NCBI RefSeq assembly: GCF_009873495.1
Contig: NZ_CP046703.1
Span: 4,630,501 to 4,694,500, forward strand
DNA from: Nostoc sp. ATCC 53789
GTDB lineage: Bacteria > Cyanobacteriota > Cyanobacteriia > Cyanobacteriales > Nostocaceae
Direction of reading: 5' to 3'
Length of the DNA stretch: 64,000 nucleotides
The notes below the pieces were generated by a model. That model was not told the origin of the DNA. It did no database searches and saw nothing but the letters and a program-made list of their open reading frames with translations. The position numbers were made by a program, and so were the translations under genes. Positions 45,016 through 54,554 of this stretch are shown piece by piece (position 1 is the first letter of the stretch; every line of letters begins with the position of its first letter).

Positions 45016-45153
45016 TTAGCGTTCTCCTGCCTTTTCTATTGTTTCAATTACCGCTAAACCTATACCAGAAGCTGCTATTAACAGTACTGCTGATATCAAA
45101 TAGGCATTAGTCAACATCCGTAGGGCTTCACCGAAAAAAATATAGGTGGTCAT
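45016..45153 (-). CDS. 45-aa single-helix membrane protein
   Basis: ATG 45153 to TAA 45016 encodes MTTYIFFGEALRMLTNAYLI, a hydrophobic helix LISAVLLIAASGIGLAVI (about 19-36), and the charged tail ETIEKAGER. AAAGGTG lies 6 bp before the ATG, a good ribosome-binding site. Size and topology resemble the small single-helix subunits of photosystems and NDH-1 complexes, but I recognise no specific family. Confidence 0.55.
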   Translation of the reverse strand: MTTYIFFGEALRMLTNAYLISAVLLIAASGIGLAVIETIEKAGER

Positions 45154-45610
45154 TGCTTCACCTTTGAAAATTTGTGCTGCTAGTACTTTTTATTTCTCCA
45201 CACCCTGATAGGTGAATTTCGCTGAGAAACTGCTAGCAATTGCATCTTAACAAAACTTTAGCTCTTTCAGAACCCCATTCAAAATTTTTATTTCTGAAGA
45301 TTTGATGAACTTGAGAAAAAAGTGCATTAAGTATGGGGCATGAAGAAGAAACAAGGAAGAAAAGGGCTTAAAAGGGTAAGTATTTTGTATTTGGTCATTT
45401 TTTAACTATTTCAACCGATGTTTAAATCCTGAAACGACCAAACTACGTTAAATAGTTGAGAATTTTCTCAATTATTTTCGACATACTAAAAAACCTATCC
45501 TTGAAAGGAAGAAAAGGGGGAGAGACTTGTCTTCAACTCTTCAGTTCAAGAAACCTTTGCCTGCTTTACTTTTGTGAATTTTTGTTCGGTAATCAGGGGA
45601 ACAAGAAAAT
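45154..45610. other. Intergenic region, nothing specific seen
   Basis: About 0.45 kb, AT-rich, between the 45-aa gene and the end of the deacetylase gene on the same strand. No further ORF, clear hairpin or shared repeat was recognised. Confidence 0.4.
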
Positions 45611-46531
45611 TTAAAGTAGACAGGATTCAATTGTCGCTACAACTGATTGAGAAAGAGTATCAAAATCGTAACCACCTTCTAAGCCAAACAGAATTTTACG
45701 AGTTAAGCCTAGACAATAATTAGTAAATAAAGCATAGTCTTCTGGCTGCAAATTGATACTTGCTAGAGGATCTGCGGCATTGGCATCATAACCAGCACTC
45801 ACAATCAGTAAATCCGCTTGAAAGTTGGCTAAAAACGGTATGACTTGCCTTTCAAATAGCGGCTGATATACTGCAATATCACTACCAGGAGGTACTGGTA
45901 AATTTAATACATTATTATGAAAGCCGCGTTCTGTGGCTCTCCCAGTACCGGGATAACATGGATATTGATGTAGGGAACAGTAGGCGATACGTGCTTCAGT
46001 TTCGACGATCGCCTGAGTACCATTACCGTGATGCACATCCCAATCGAGAATGGCGACGCGGTTAATTCCGGGTTGTTCGAGGGCAAAGAAAGCGGCGATC
46101 GCAGCATTAGAAAATAGGCAAAAGCCCATCCCAGCATCGCTTTCTGCATGATGTCCTGGGGGACGTGCTAATACAAAAGCTGGATTAGCCGACTTTAATA
46201 CAGCCTCAACACCATCTAGCCATGCACTGACTGCCAACAATGCCACATCATAACTGCGTGGAGAAACTGGCGTATCTCCATCCAAAGGGCCACCGCCACT
46301 AGAAGCGATTTGCCAAAGTTTTTTGATGTAGGCTGGGCTATGAGCTTTAACCAACATAGACATCAGTGATGGCTGTTCTGATACTGGTGTGGGCGATCGC
46401 CAGTCAATTTTATCTGTGAATCTAGCTGCTTTTAGGGCATTTGCGATCGCAGTTAAACGTTCTGGTTTTTCGGGATGGTATTTTCCAGTCTTGTGATCTA
46501 AAAATTCGTCGGAATAGATGACTGGCAGCAT
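45611..46531 (-). CDS. Histone-deacetylase-family (AcuC/HDAC-like) protein
   Basis: 306 residues. Zn-hydrolase motifs: HPEKPERLTAI, RPPGHHAESDAGMGFC with the catalytic His pair, ILDWDVHHGNGTQ (Zn ligands Asp and His), and VSAGYDANAADPL (third Zn ligand Asp). The C-terminal GLEGGYD loop is standard. Bacterial relatives deacetylate acetoin-utilisation enzymes, polyamines or other small acetylated substrates; the class-II-like features here do not reveal which. Cytosolic. No acetoin genes are in the window. Confidence 0.92.
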   Translation of the reverse strand: MLPVIYSDEFLDHKTGKYHPEKPERLTAIANALKAARFTDKIDWRSPTPVSEQPSLMSMLVKAHSPAYIKKLWQIASSGGGPLDGDTPVSPRSYDVALLAVSAWLDGVEAVLKSANPAFVLARPPGHHAESDAGMGFCLFSNAAIAAFFALEQPGINRVAILDWDVHHGNGTQAIVETEARIAYCSLHQYPCYPGTGRATERGFHNNVLNLPVPPGSDIAVYQPLFERQVIPFLANFQADLLIVSAGYDANAADPLASINLQPEDYALFTNYCLGLTRKILFGLEGGYDFDTLSQSVVATIESCLL

Positions 46532-46804
46532 AAGACGAAAAAAGTCGGCAGCAGGACAATAAACAATTCGTAATTCGTAATTATGTTTTGTGACTGAATT
46601 TTACCCCCGACACAAAACAAGCTGTTTATGGGAACGGGGGTATCAACCCCTAGGAATTACGAATTATGATGAATGCTATTGTATCGTTACTGGTACAAAC
46701 AGTTTTTTCTTGTACTAGTACAACACCGCGGAAATAAACCACCCATAAATAAATGAAATGCTTATGCTGTATTCATTTTTAATTTTTAATTCCGCCTTGC
46801 GGTA

Positions 46805-49441
46805 CTAGATGATTGGTCGTTTACTTTCGAGAATTTCTGTTGCTTTCTGTTCAGGAAGTGGGCGGTAGAAGAAATAGCCCTGTACCTCCTCACAGTCGAT
46901 AGATTTCAAGAACTCCAATTGCTCTGCTGTTTCCACTCCTTCGGCTGTCAACTTCAATCCCAAGCTGTGTCCCAAGGTAACTATGGCCTGGATAATATGA
47001 GATACTTTGGAATCCGGCTTCAAATCTCTCATGAAAGACTGATCTATTTTGAGATTGTGGAGTGGCAAAAGCTGTAGGCGCGAGAGCGAGGAGTGACCCG
47101 TACCAAAGTCATCAATGGAGATGTTAACACCCATCTGCTTTAGCTCCTCTAACACCGTTCTGGTAAAACCCAAGTCCTCAATGGCTGTGGTTTCCATAAT
47201 TTCTAATTCTAAAAAGTGGGCATCTAGACCCGTTTGCTCTAAAACTCGGGTTATAATCTCCACCAATTTGGGTTGGCGGAACTGCTTCAGAGAAAGATTG
47301 ACAGCCATAGTTATAGGTGGCAATCCTGAATCTTGCCAGGTTTTATTTTGCATACAGGCTGTCCGTAGCACCCATTCGCCGATGGCGATAATTAATCCAC
47401 TTTCTTCGGCGAGGGGAATGAAGACACTGGGTGCTACCAATCCCATTTCTGGGTGCTGCCAACGCAACAGTGCCTCCATACCAGTAATTTCTCCTGTGCT
47501 AATGTTCACACGAGGTTGATAGAACACCGTAAATTCTTCACGTTCTAGGGCATAGCGCAAACTCTTTTCTAAAGTCAGAAGTTCAGGATTCTTGGCGCTT
47601 AGAGAAACACTATAAAATTGATAGTTATTTCGCCCTTTGTCTTTGGCGTAGTATAAAGCGGCATCTGCGTGCTGGATTAGTGTTTCGGCATCAGGACTGT
47701 TGTTATCAAGCAACGCAATACCGAGGCTGGCAGTCACATAAAGTTCATGCCCTTGGAGATAAAAAGGATCTTCTAAGGTTTGTAAAATTCTGTACGCCAC
47801 TTGCGTTACTTCTTCAATATCAGTGACTCGTGGGAGTAAGATAGTAAACTCATCGCCTCCCCAACGGGCTATAGTGTCTCCCCCTCTGAGTAAATCTTTT
47901 AATCTTTGAGCGACGTTTTTTAACAATTGGTCTCCCAAAGTATGCCCCAGAGTGTCATTGATTACCTTGAAGCGATCCAGGTCGAGGAAGATCACAGCTA
48001 AACTTTCGCCGTTTCGAGTGGCATTGGGCAGAGTTTTACTCAGCAGTTCGTTAAATAGTAGGCGATTGGGCAACCCTGTCAGCATGTCATGGAGGGCTTG
48101 ATAGCGAATCTTTTCTTCTACTTGCTGACGTTGCCTAGCACCAATAATACTAGCGGCCATTGTCAAAAGTGTAGATTCTTCGTGCTTTGACCAATGACGC
48201 TCAAAGGTACAGTCTGCCAAGCCAAGATAGCCCCAGCACTCATTCTCCAAGCGGAGAGGCACCAAAAGAAGGGATTGAATGCCATCTCTAATGAGGAATT
48301 CTTGTTCTGCGATCGGAAATTTTTGGGTGAGTCCGCTAATTGACTGGCCGCTACAAAGAATAGTATACCAACGGGCTAATCCAGAACCTTGATAAACCTG
48401 ATTCTGCCAATGGTGGTGGGTAGATTCAATTAAAGATTGCGTCCATTCAAACCGCAAACTGACTGCTCTTTCCCCTGTAGCAGGATGGGGATGGTTTTGA
48501 AAAAGATAAGCACGATCTGCTTTGGCAGCTTCGCCCAGTATAGCTAAAGCTCGCTCAATGCCAGTTTCGTAATTCATTTCCCCCAGCAAATAATTAGCAG
48601 CTTCTGCAACTGCTTGCAGCAAGCGATCGCGCTGACGCAATTCGGCTGTAGCTTGTTTTTGCTCTGTAATATCCCTAATAATAAAAGTTCTAATTAAATC
48701 ACTTTGAGGAAGGTAAAGAACGGATTGTTCAAAAACTTCTGTATCTACTTCCACCTCCCGCACAAAAGAATTTTTTTCTAAATTCTTAACTGTACTCAGG
48801 AGTCCTGCTAATATTGGGTGTTCTGTCCCAACTTCCCTGAGTTTGGGAAACTTGAGAGTAGCAGCAGGATTGATGTAAGTCACTATTCCCTGGAAATCCA
48901 TCTCAATAATTGGATTGGGGATGAGTTCAGGGAAAGATGCTAGACGAGCTAAGGCAGACTCACTAGCTGCTTCCAAGCTGGGATCGATAGCTAGGGTTTG
49001 AAAAGGATTGGCAGGACTGGCTTGCTCTGATAGAAAACCAGATAAGTCTTCAACATCAAAAGATTCAGAAAATGCTTCCTCTGAAATGTTGGAAATAGCA
49101 TAATATTTAGCCTGAGCTTGATTGCTACCAAAGGCAATGGTATCTCCATTTCTAAGATTATGAGAAAAGGATTTAGTACCATTTATAAATAAGCCATTAG
49201 TACTTCCTTTACCCTTGAAGTTGCCATCAATAATTTGGAAGCCATATTGGTCAGTCTCTGGAACAGTTACTCGCAACAAAATTGCGTGTTGCATTGATAC
49301 TGACTGGGAAACCAAGACAATGGTGTTTGCAGGATGCCGCCCCAGAGAATAAGTAGTCTCTCGTAGGGGGACAGTTCTCCGCCCTTGCAGGTCTTTGATG
49401 ACCAACAGATGGCGTATTTTTTCCCGCTCATTTCCTAGCAT
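46805..49441 (-). CDS. FHA-PAS-GAF-GGDEF-EAL cyclic-di-GMP signalling protein
   Basis: 878 residues. FHA domain at about 25-105 (YSLGRHPANTIVL, VSMQHAILL), which reads phosphothreonine. PAS at about 165-265 (ELIPNPIIEMDFQGIVTYI, then IIRDITEQ). GAF at about 285-430. GGDEF with intact signature RWGGDEF near 525-532. EAL from about 625 with MEALLRWQHP near 655 and DDFGTGHSSL. Both catalytic signatures are intact, so it could make or degrade cyclic di-GMP. An FHA front end links it to Ser/Thr kinases. No membrane helix. Monocistronic. Confidence 0.93.
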   Translation of the reverse strand: MLGNEREKIRHLLVIKDLQGRRTVPLRETTYSLGRHPANTIVLVSQSVSMQHAILLRVTVPETDQYGFQIIDGNFKGKGSTNGLFINGTKSFSHNLRNGDTIAFGSNQAQAKYYAISNISEEAFSESFDVEDLSGFLSEQASPANPFQTLAIDPSLEAASESALARLASFPELIPNPIIEMDFQGIVTYINPAATLKFPKLREVGTEHPILAGLLSTVKNLEKNSFVREVEVDTEVFEQSVLYLPQSDLIRTFIIRDITEQKQATAELRQRDRLLQAVAEAANYLLGEMNYETGIERALAILGEAAKADRAYLFQNHPHPATGERAVSLRFEWTQSLIESTHHHWQNQVYQGSGLARWYTILCSGQSISGLTQKFPIAEQEFLIRDGIQSLLLVPLRLENECWGYLGLADCTFERHWSKHEESTLLTMAASIIGARQRQQVEEKIRYQALHDMLTGLPNRLLFNELLSKTLPNATRNGESLAVIFLDLDRFKVINDTLGHTLGDQLLKNVAQRLKDLLRGGDTIARWGGDEFTILLPRVTDIEEVTQVAYRILQTLEDPFYLQGHELYVTASLGIALLDNNSPDAETLIQHADAALYYAKDKGRNNYQFYSVSLSAKNPELLTLEKSLRYALEREEFTVFYQPRVNISTGEITGMEALLRWQHPEMGLVAPSVFIPLAEESGLIIAIGEWVLRTACMQNKTWQDSGLPPITMAVNLSLKQFRQPKLVEIITRVLEQTGLDAHFLELEIMETTAIEDLGFTRTVLEELKQMGVNISIDDFGTGHSSLSRLQLLPLHNLKIDQSFMRDLKPDSKVSHIIQAIVTLGHSLGLKLTAEGVETAEQLEFLKSIDCEEVQGYFFYRPLPEQKATEILESKRPII

Positions 49442-50116
49442 GGCTGTTCCTCAAATTCTCATATATTTTTGTCTTAGTCTGAAAAATAAAACTCCCAGAA
49501 GTACGGTCTGAAAGTCTTAACTTCTAGCAAAACCTGCTTCATAAAATTTGTCACCACCTACGTAGGCGTAGCCCGCCGCAGGCATCACAAAATTGGTGTG
49601 AGTTGCAAACCAACCATTTTATTTATGATTAACCTCTTGAATAATATGGCTAATTGTTCAATCAGTTTTGCGGTAGAAGTTCTAGCTGTTCTCTAGACTC
49701 ATTTGGATTTCCAAAAAATAAATTATCTAGTAGGGTATGTTATAGCCAGTAACGTACCACCTACAGATAACAGTTGCATTACCTTGTCGCGATAACACAC
49801 CCTACAACCACGATCATTGGTTGGAAAATTTTTTAACTGGAAGTCCCAGAGATAAGTTATAAGCTTTGTCCCTTCGTCTATTTAGCCTCAACCTGTCTTT
49901 CTTAGGATACCCAGAATAAAATCAAACACTGAATAGAATATATAGTATATTTACGGATTTTTATTCTGAGTGGTGCAGAAACTCCACATTATATAAATAA
50001 CCGTCTGATTTTTAGTTTTTAATGGCGGGAACCCCCCGTTAGTGTACTCCTCGGTCGAAGTAGCGTCTCATTAGAGAAGCCTATTGTAGATCAGGTAAGA
50101 GAATAAACTCTAAATT
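49442..50116. other. Repeat-bearing intergenic region
   Basis: 0.67 kb with no supported gene. Contains the palindromic CCTACGTAGGCGTAGCCCGC stretch at about 49556-49590, the inverted-repeat element at 49730-49805, and no other notable structure. Confidence 0.5.
49730..49805. repeat. 76-bp inverted-repeat element GTAGGGT(A/G)TGTTAT
   Basis: GTAGGGTATGTTAT (49730-49743) pairs with ATAACACACCCTAC (49792-49805) with one mismatch. There is no ORF inside. It is typical of small non-autonomous elements. Confidence 0.7.
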
Positions 50117-51913
50117 TTAAAAAGGATTATACAGTAAACTAAAATACAGACCGTTTTCTTGTAATGTTCTCTCATTTGATTCAACTGAGATTAAAGGAAC
50201 GCCCCAATCAAGACGAACAGTGAAGCGATCGCCCTGTGACCAACGCAACCCCAGACCAACAGCAGCTAAAGTATTAGGGTTGGGATTCTCTCTATCTGAA
50301 CTATTCCAACCAACACCAAAATCCACAAAGGGAACAACCTGTAACGTGCTATCTATCTTCGGTAAGCGCAGAATTGGTACTTGAACTTCCGCAGAGACAA
50401 AAGTGCCATTATCCGTCAGCAGGTAATCTTGACGATAACCCCGAATACTATCCTGCCCACCTAAGCCAAATTGCTCTAAAGGCAGAAGTGTTCTAGATGC
50501 AAGTTGCGTATTTAAACGCAGCAACATTAAGGTTTCAGGAGCTAAAAGGCGTACCCACTGCGCTTGTCCTTGCCAAGCAAAAAAACGGCTATCGGGAGCA
50601 TTTTGATTAATCGTGGGACTCAAGATATCTATACCCAAACTAAATTGAGAGCGGAGGGCGATGACTTCACGGCTGTTACGACTCGTCCATTCTTGAAAAA
50701 ATCGGAATGCAGATACCTTAGTGTGTCCCTGTTCATCAGCTCCTGGTGAAAGTACAGAGCCGGGAAACCCTTCTCTCTGTAGCAAAGACGAAATATCACT
50801 TTCGCGTCGGGAAGCTGTCAACCCAAGGGCGAATTCTTGTGTCGGAGTTTGAACTATTGGCTGGCGGAATGTCAGTTCGTAATAGCGAGAATCTGAGTGG
50901 ATATCTAAAACGTCGAAAGGAGATTCAATGACATTGCTTGATGTGATGCCATAGTTGAAAGTCAGTGTGCCATTGCGGGGATTAAGTGGTAATGTATAGT
51001 TCGCGTCAAGGGAGTTGCTACCATCGGTATTAGTATAAGCGACACCTAGAGCGTCTCCCAATCCCAATAAGTTAGCTTCATTCAATTGTAAGCGGCGGCG
51101 AAAACTGCCAACACTAGGCGATCGCCCATTATCAAGAACTATCTGGCTACTAAAGGTTTTTGCCTCACTAACCTTGACTTCTAAAAGACTCGAACCAGTC
51201 CGCGATCCTGCGGAGAGTTCAGCAGAAACGTTTTGAATCAAAGGATTCAGTTGCAAGAGTTGTAGTGCTTCTAGTAGACGCTGCCGATTCAGAGGCGCTG
51301 ATGTAGCTATTGCTAGGCGGCTACGGACATAATTCGGATTTAACCGCCGAGTTCCAGTTACTTGAATATCTTCTAATTTACCTTCAACCACCTGAATTTT
51401 TACAACACCGGATTGGATTGTTTGGGGTGGGATGTATGCACCAGAGGTAATATAACCATTTCTGACGTATAGATCAGTAATTTTAGAACGTGCTTGATAC
51501 ACTTCAGCCAGCGAGATCGGTCGTTTGGTAAATTCAGCAGTGGCGAGGGCTAACTCTTCGGGACTAAAAACTGTGCTACCAAGAACTTCAAACCGTTCAA
51601 CAACAATAGTTTGAGGAAACTTACCAGGTAGTGGTTCATCAGGTGTGGGATTTGGGACAGAGGGGGGAAATAGTTCTGCTGGTGGGGGAAGTGGCTGAGG
51701 CAGTTCAGGTGAGGGAACTGGCGAAGGTACGGGTGGTTGTAAATCTTGTGGTGGTGGGAGTTGTTGTTGTGAAAGGATGAAAGTACTAGTTGGTAATTGT
51801 GTAGTATCAACAGCCTGAGCTTTCGGTGGACTAGAAGATATGCTGCTGAGTAATACAAGCATACTCAGTGGTAAATGGGACGCAATAAGATTCTGAGGAT
51901 ATTTATTAATCAT
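50117..51913 (-). CDS. TpsB/ShlB-FhaC-family outer-membrane transporter
   Basis: 598 residues. Signal peptide about 1-35, then a Pro/Gln-rich segment (about 45-95). POTRA domain(s) follow at about 100-245 (VERFEVLGSTVFSPEELALA, YITSGAYIPPQTI, VVKIQVVEGKLEDIQVTGT), then a 16-strand barrel at about 250-598 with the family motif GQDSIRGYRQ. TpsB proteins export a partner TpsA adhesin or hemolysin through two-partner secretion. No large TpsA gene is in the window. Cyanobacteria have orphan members near Omp85; those show more POTRA repeats than this one. Confidence 0.9.
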   Translation of the reverse strand: MINKYPQNLIASHLPLSMLVLLSSISSSPPKAQAVDTTQLPTSTFILSQQQLPPPQDLQPPVPSPVPSPELPQPLPPPAELFPPSVPNPTPDEPLPGKFPQTIVVERFEVLGSTVFSPEELALATAEFTKRPISLAEVYQARSKITDLYVRNGYITSGAYIPPQTIQSGVVKIQVVEGKLEDIQVTGTRRLNPNYVRSRLAIATSAPLNRQRLLEALQLLQLNPLIQNVSAELSAGSRTGSSLLEVKVSEAKTFSSQIVLDNGRSPSVGSFRRRLQLNEANLLGLGDALGVAYTNTDGSNSLDANYTLPLNPRNGTLTFNYGITSSNVIESPFDVLDIHSDSRYYELTFRQPIVQTPTQEFALGLTASRRESDISSLLQREGFPGSVLSPGADEQGHTKVSAFRFFQEWTSRNSREVIALRSQFSLGIDILSPTINQNAPDSRFFAWQGQAQWVRLLAPETLMLLRLNTQLASRTLLPLEQFGLGGQDSIRGYRQDYLLTDNGTFVSAEVQVPILRLPKIDSTLQVVPFVDFGVGWNSSDRENPNPNTLAAVGLGLRWSQGDRFTVRLDWGVPLISVESNERTLQENGLYFSLLYNPF

Positions 51914-52071
51914 CGCACTGCACTATTTTTTGTCCGTAACTATGGAATTATACGGAAACTGTCTCAGATGTGAATCTTACTTCATCTTTTGCCGTTAAGG
52001 TTAATATCTTGGGCAAATCTAAATTTAAAAATGCCATTCAATTTGATCAGTGGTTTTTCATTAAAACTTTC

Positions 52072-52195
52072 TAGAGACGTAAAAATTTGCGTCTCTACAA
52101 CCCATTAGACATCTCCGAAAAAGAATGTAGAGACGTAGCAGTGCTACGTCTCTACAAGGGTTCTGGTTAACGCATATTTAATTTCTGGAGATGTC
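52072..52195. repeat. Cluster of nested palindromes (TAGAGACG family)
   Basis: TAGAGACGTAAA/TTTGCGTCTCTA hairpin at 52072-52097. A 29-bp near-perfect palindrome at 52127-52155 (two 14-bp arms, GTAGAGACGTAGCA, with a single central G). Outer arms GACATCTCC (52108-52116) and GGAGATGTC (52187-52195) enclose it. Same TAGAGAC ends as 12782-12809. It lies between convergent-free gene ends, downstream of the SWIM-domain gene. Confidence 0.85.
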
Positions 52196-52225
52196 CATTA
52201 AATGAAAGCTTAAAAATAATAGTTT

Positions 52226-54001
52226 TTACTCCATCTCCCTTTGCTGTAACATTCCCATCAATTTACGTTTACGAGCGTGGGTTTGTATCAAGTTTTCCCG
52301 GTAGCTTAACCAGTCAGCTTTCTTCCCAGATTCCAAATAGGCGGCACGGGCTTTTTTTAACCATTCAACCGCATAGTAGTAATATTCTGCCTTACCTCCA
52401 TCCATAATCTTTTCGGCACGGCGACGCGCATTAGCAATCACCCAAGTAGGATTGTGAGGGATAGCGGCATTCATGACGCGATGAATCAATTCTGAATAAT
52501 AAGAACTGAGTTCACTAGCGATCGCAATTGCATCATCAATTAGCCCCTCATGCAAGAATATATCTACCTTGGCTGATTCTGTTCCCCAACCACTATAAGT
52601 ACGAATAATTCTCAGCAGGTCTGTTTTGACAGTTTCCCAGTTTTCCCCAGCTAATTCTGCCATCTTTTCGTAGTCAACAAAGGAGGGCTTGACTTGAAAA
52701 GCTGCCTTAATTGCTAACAAAGCAGCTTCGCTATTACCCAATTCAACAGCTAAATCACTTGTCCAAATTCCTAATTCGTACTGACAATTCCCTGGTAAAT
52801 TTAACCCACTCTGGGCTATATCTAGTGATTGCTGTAACGCCCCCTGTTCGCTTAGGGCTTTCGCTAAGGCAAACGCCTCTTCCATTGAGTTCATCTGGGT
52901 TTGAGCAGCATCAACTGCTTCTTCTACTCTGCCCAAACGCCCTAACATTGTGAGATACTGCTGGGTTTGTCCTTCAGCTTCTGCTAAATAGAGATATTCT
53001 TGGTAACGTTCTTGACGTTCGAGAATTTTTAGCCGAATTAGTGCCAAATCATCTGCATAGTCTGGCACGTCTTCTTCCCAAGCTCCCCTTTCGGTAATAT
53101 TACCTTGAAGAACTTGCACTAGGGGCGGATAATCCCAACCTTGGCGTAAAGCTTCCATCACTAGACCAAAATCAGCATTCCACTCATCTTGCCAAGCCTC
53201 CAAATTTATTTGAATATCAACTTTTTCTTCTGGGGTAAGTTCAGCAGTCAGAATTGCTTCACACCAAGCCTCATTTAATTCCCCGACAATTTCATCATTT
53301 TCAGCGCCGTAATCTGCAATATCGTCCCAATTTTCCACACAAGTAAAGGTAATCGCTTCTAAAATAGCGATCGCATTTTCACCCTCTCCCCGTTCACTAA
53401 AAGCTACCGCAGTTTGCACCACACTCACCAATTCTTCGGCAATTGGGTCTTCTTCACACCCTTCCTCAAAGAAGCGCACAGCATCCCGAATAATTTGCCG
53501 GACTTGCCGCCGAAAAGGAGCCGGATCAATAGTACGGCGGCGCAAGGGTTTTATGCTTGTTTGCTCAACAATAGGATTCGTCATCCAACCTACATGACGG
53601 TCAATCGCATCAATTAGTGGTGGGTATTCATTTACCAACTCTTGCAGCAGCCTTTGAGTTTGGATATTATCCAGGCGATTGAGTAGTTGTTCTAGGGTGG
53701 GGCGCTGTTCAATACTTTCTGAATCACGCACACAGACAAGCATCGTGGCGATAATGTGTTTGCACCACCCGTCAAAGTTGTAGGCACAGGTGCAGTTTGC
53801 TGAGGTTAACCCACTGCTATCGAAACTCAAATTGACATGATAAGGTCTTGCTTCAGTACCTGCAACTTCCGCTTGAAGTAGATGACCACGTTGGGTAACA
53901 GCATGAACAGCACCAGCCTCATAGTATGCCTCGCCGCGTTGGAAAGATTTGGTGTTGGCATGACGGCGGATAGTAAATTCAGTAATTTGGGGAATAGACA
54001 T
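52226..54001 (-). CDS. SWIM zinc-finger protein with helical repeats
   Basis: 591 residues. The N-terminal SWIM motif is CTCAYNFDGWCKH (C-x-C-x7-C-x-H), near residues 70-85, which binds Zn and usually DNA or protein. The rest is helical, with repeat-like hairpins at about 330-480 (LGRLGRVEEAVDAAQTQ and ALSEQGALQQSLDIAQSGL) resembling TPR-type arrays. The C-terminus is basic. Such SWIM-helical proteins are widespread in cyanobacteria without a defined role; some lie near SNF2-type helicases, but none is seen here. Confidence 0.88.
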   Translation of the reverse strand: MSIPQITEFTIRRHANTKSFQRGEAYYEAGAVHAVTQRGHLLQAEVAGTEARPYHVNLSFDSSGLTSANCTCAYNFDGWCKHIIATMLVCVRDSESIEQRPTLEQLLNRLDNIQTQRLLQELVNEYPPLIDAIDRHVGWMTNPIVEQTSIKPLRRRTIDPAPFRRQVRQIIRDAVRFFEEGCEEDPIAEELVSVVQTAVAFSERGEGENAIAILEAITFTCVENWDDIADYGAENDEIVGELNEAWCEAILTAELTPEEKVDIQINLEAWQDEWNADFGLVMEALRQGWDYPPLVQVLQGNITERGAWEEDVPDYADDLALIRLKILERQERYQEYLYLAEAEGQTQQYLTMLGRLGRVEEAVDAAQTQMNSMEEAFALAKALSEQGALQQSLDIAQSGLNLPGNCQYELGIWTSDLAVELGNSEAALLAIKAAFQVKPSFVDYEKMAELAGENWETVKTDLLRIIRTYSGWGTESAKVDIFLHEGLIDDAIAIASELSSYYSELIHRVMNAAIPHNPTWVIANARRRAEKIMDGGKAEYYYYAVEWLKKARAAYLESGKKADWLSYRENLIQTHARKRKLMGMLQQREME

Positions 54002-54554
54002 CGAGCGATCGCCTGTGTAAATCCTCTGGATGAATCCTAAATCCAGCTTAGGTGTTAGGCGATGGCGCTGTAAAGTTATTAGTCATTAGTCATTAGTCAT
54101 TAGTCATTTGTCATTGGTCACTTGTACTGAGCGTAGTCGTTAAGCCTGCGGCATAGCTACGCTTAGGGCGCAGCCTCTCCAAGAGTTGTATTGGGCATTA
54201 GGCATTGGTTATTCTCCTTTTCTCTCCCATCAGGGGCATCTCACCTTTGGAGTATAAAAAAAATAAGTATCTAGATTTGACTATAATTACTGAAAACATC
54301 CATCTTTTCGCCCGAAGTCAGTGAATCATAATTGAAGTTAGCAACACCCGAACGTTAAATCAGTAAATAGTTATCAGGCGGATGGTAGGGCATTTAAATC
54401 AGTTAGCAGTTTCCAGTGTTCACTGAATAACTATGTGCTTGGGGCTTAAACCCAGCAATAAAACTGACAACTGATAACTGATAACTGTTAAAGGGGTTGC
54501 GCTGATTGTCGGTCAAGTTGAGAATAAATAGGCGAAGCAGACGGGGAACCTAAC
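54002..54554. other. Spacer with heptamer repeats and probable lpdA leader
   Basis: Contains an array of about five TTAGTCA-type heptamers (54078-54121), a GCGTAGTCGTTAAGCCTGCGG palindromic stretch at about 54128-54180, and AACTGAT heptamer repeats near 54464-54490. No gene seen. Confidence 0.5.
54078..54121. repeat. Heptanucleotide tandem repeat, ATTAGTC type
   Basis: Four near-identical ATTAGTC units followed by ATTTGTC and ATTGGTC variants. A related array with the inverse sequence lies at 55979-56066 after lpdA. Confidence 0.8.
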
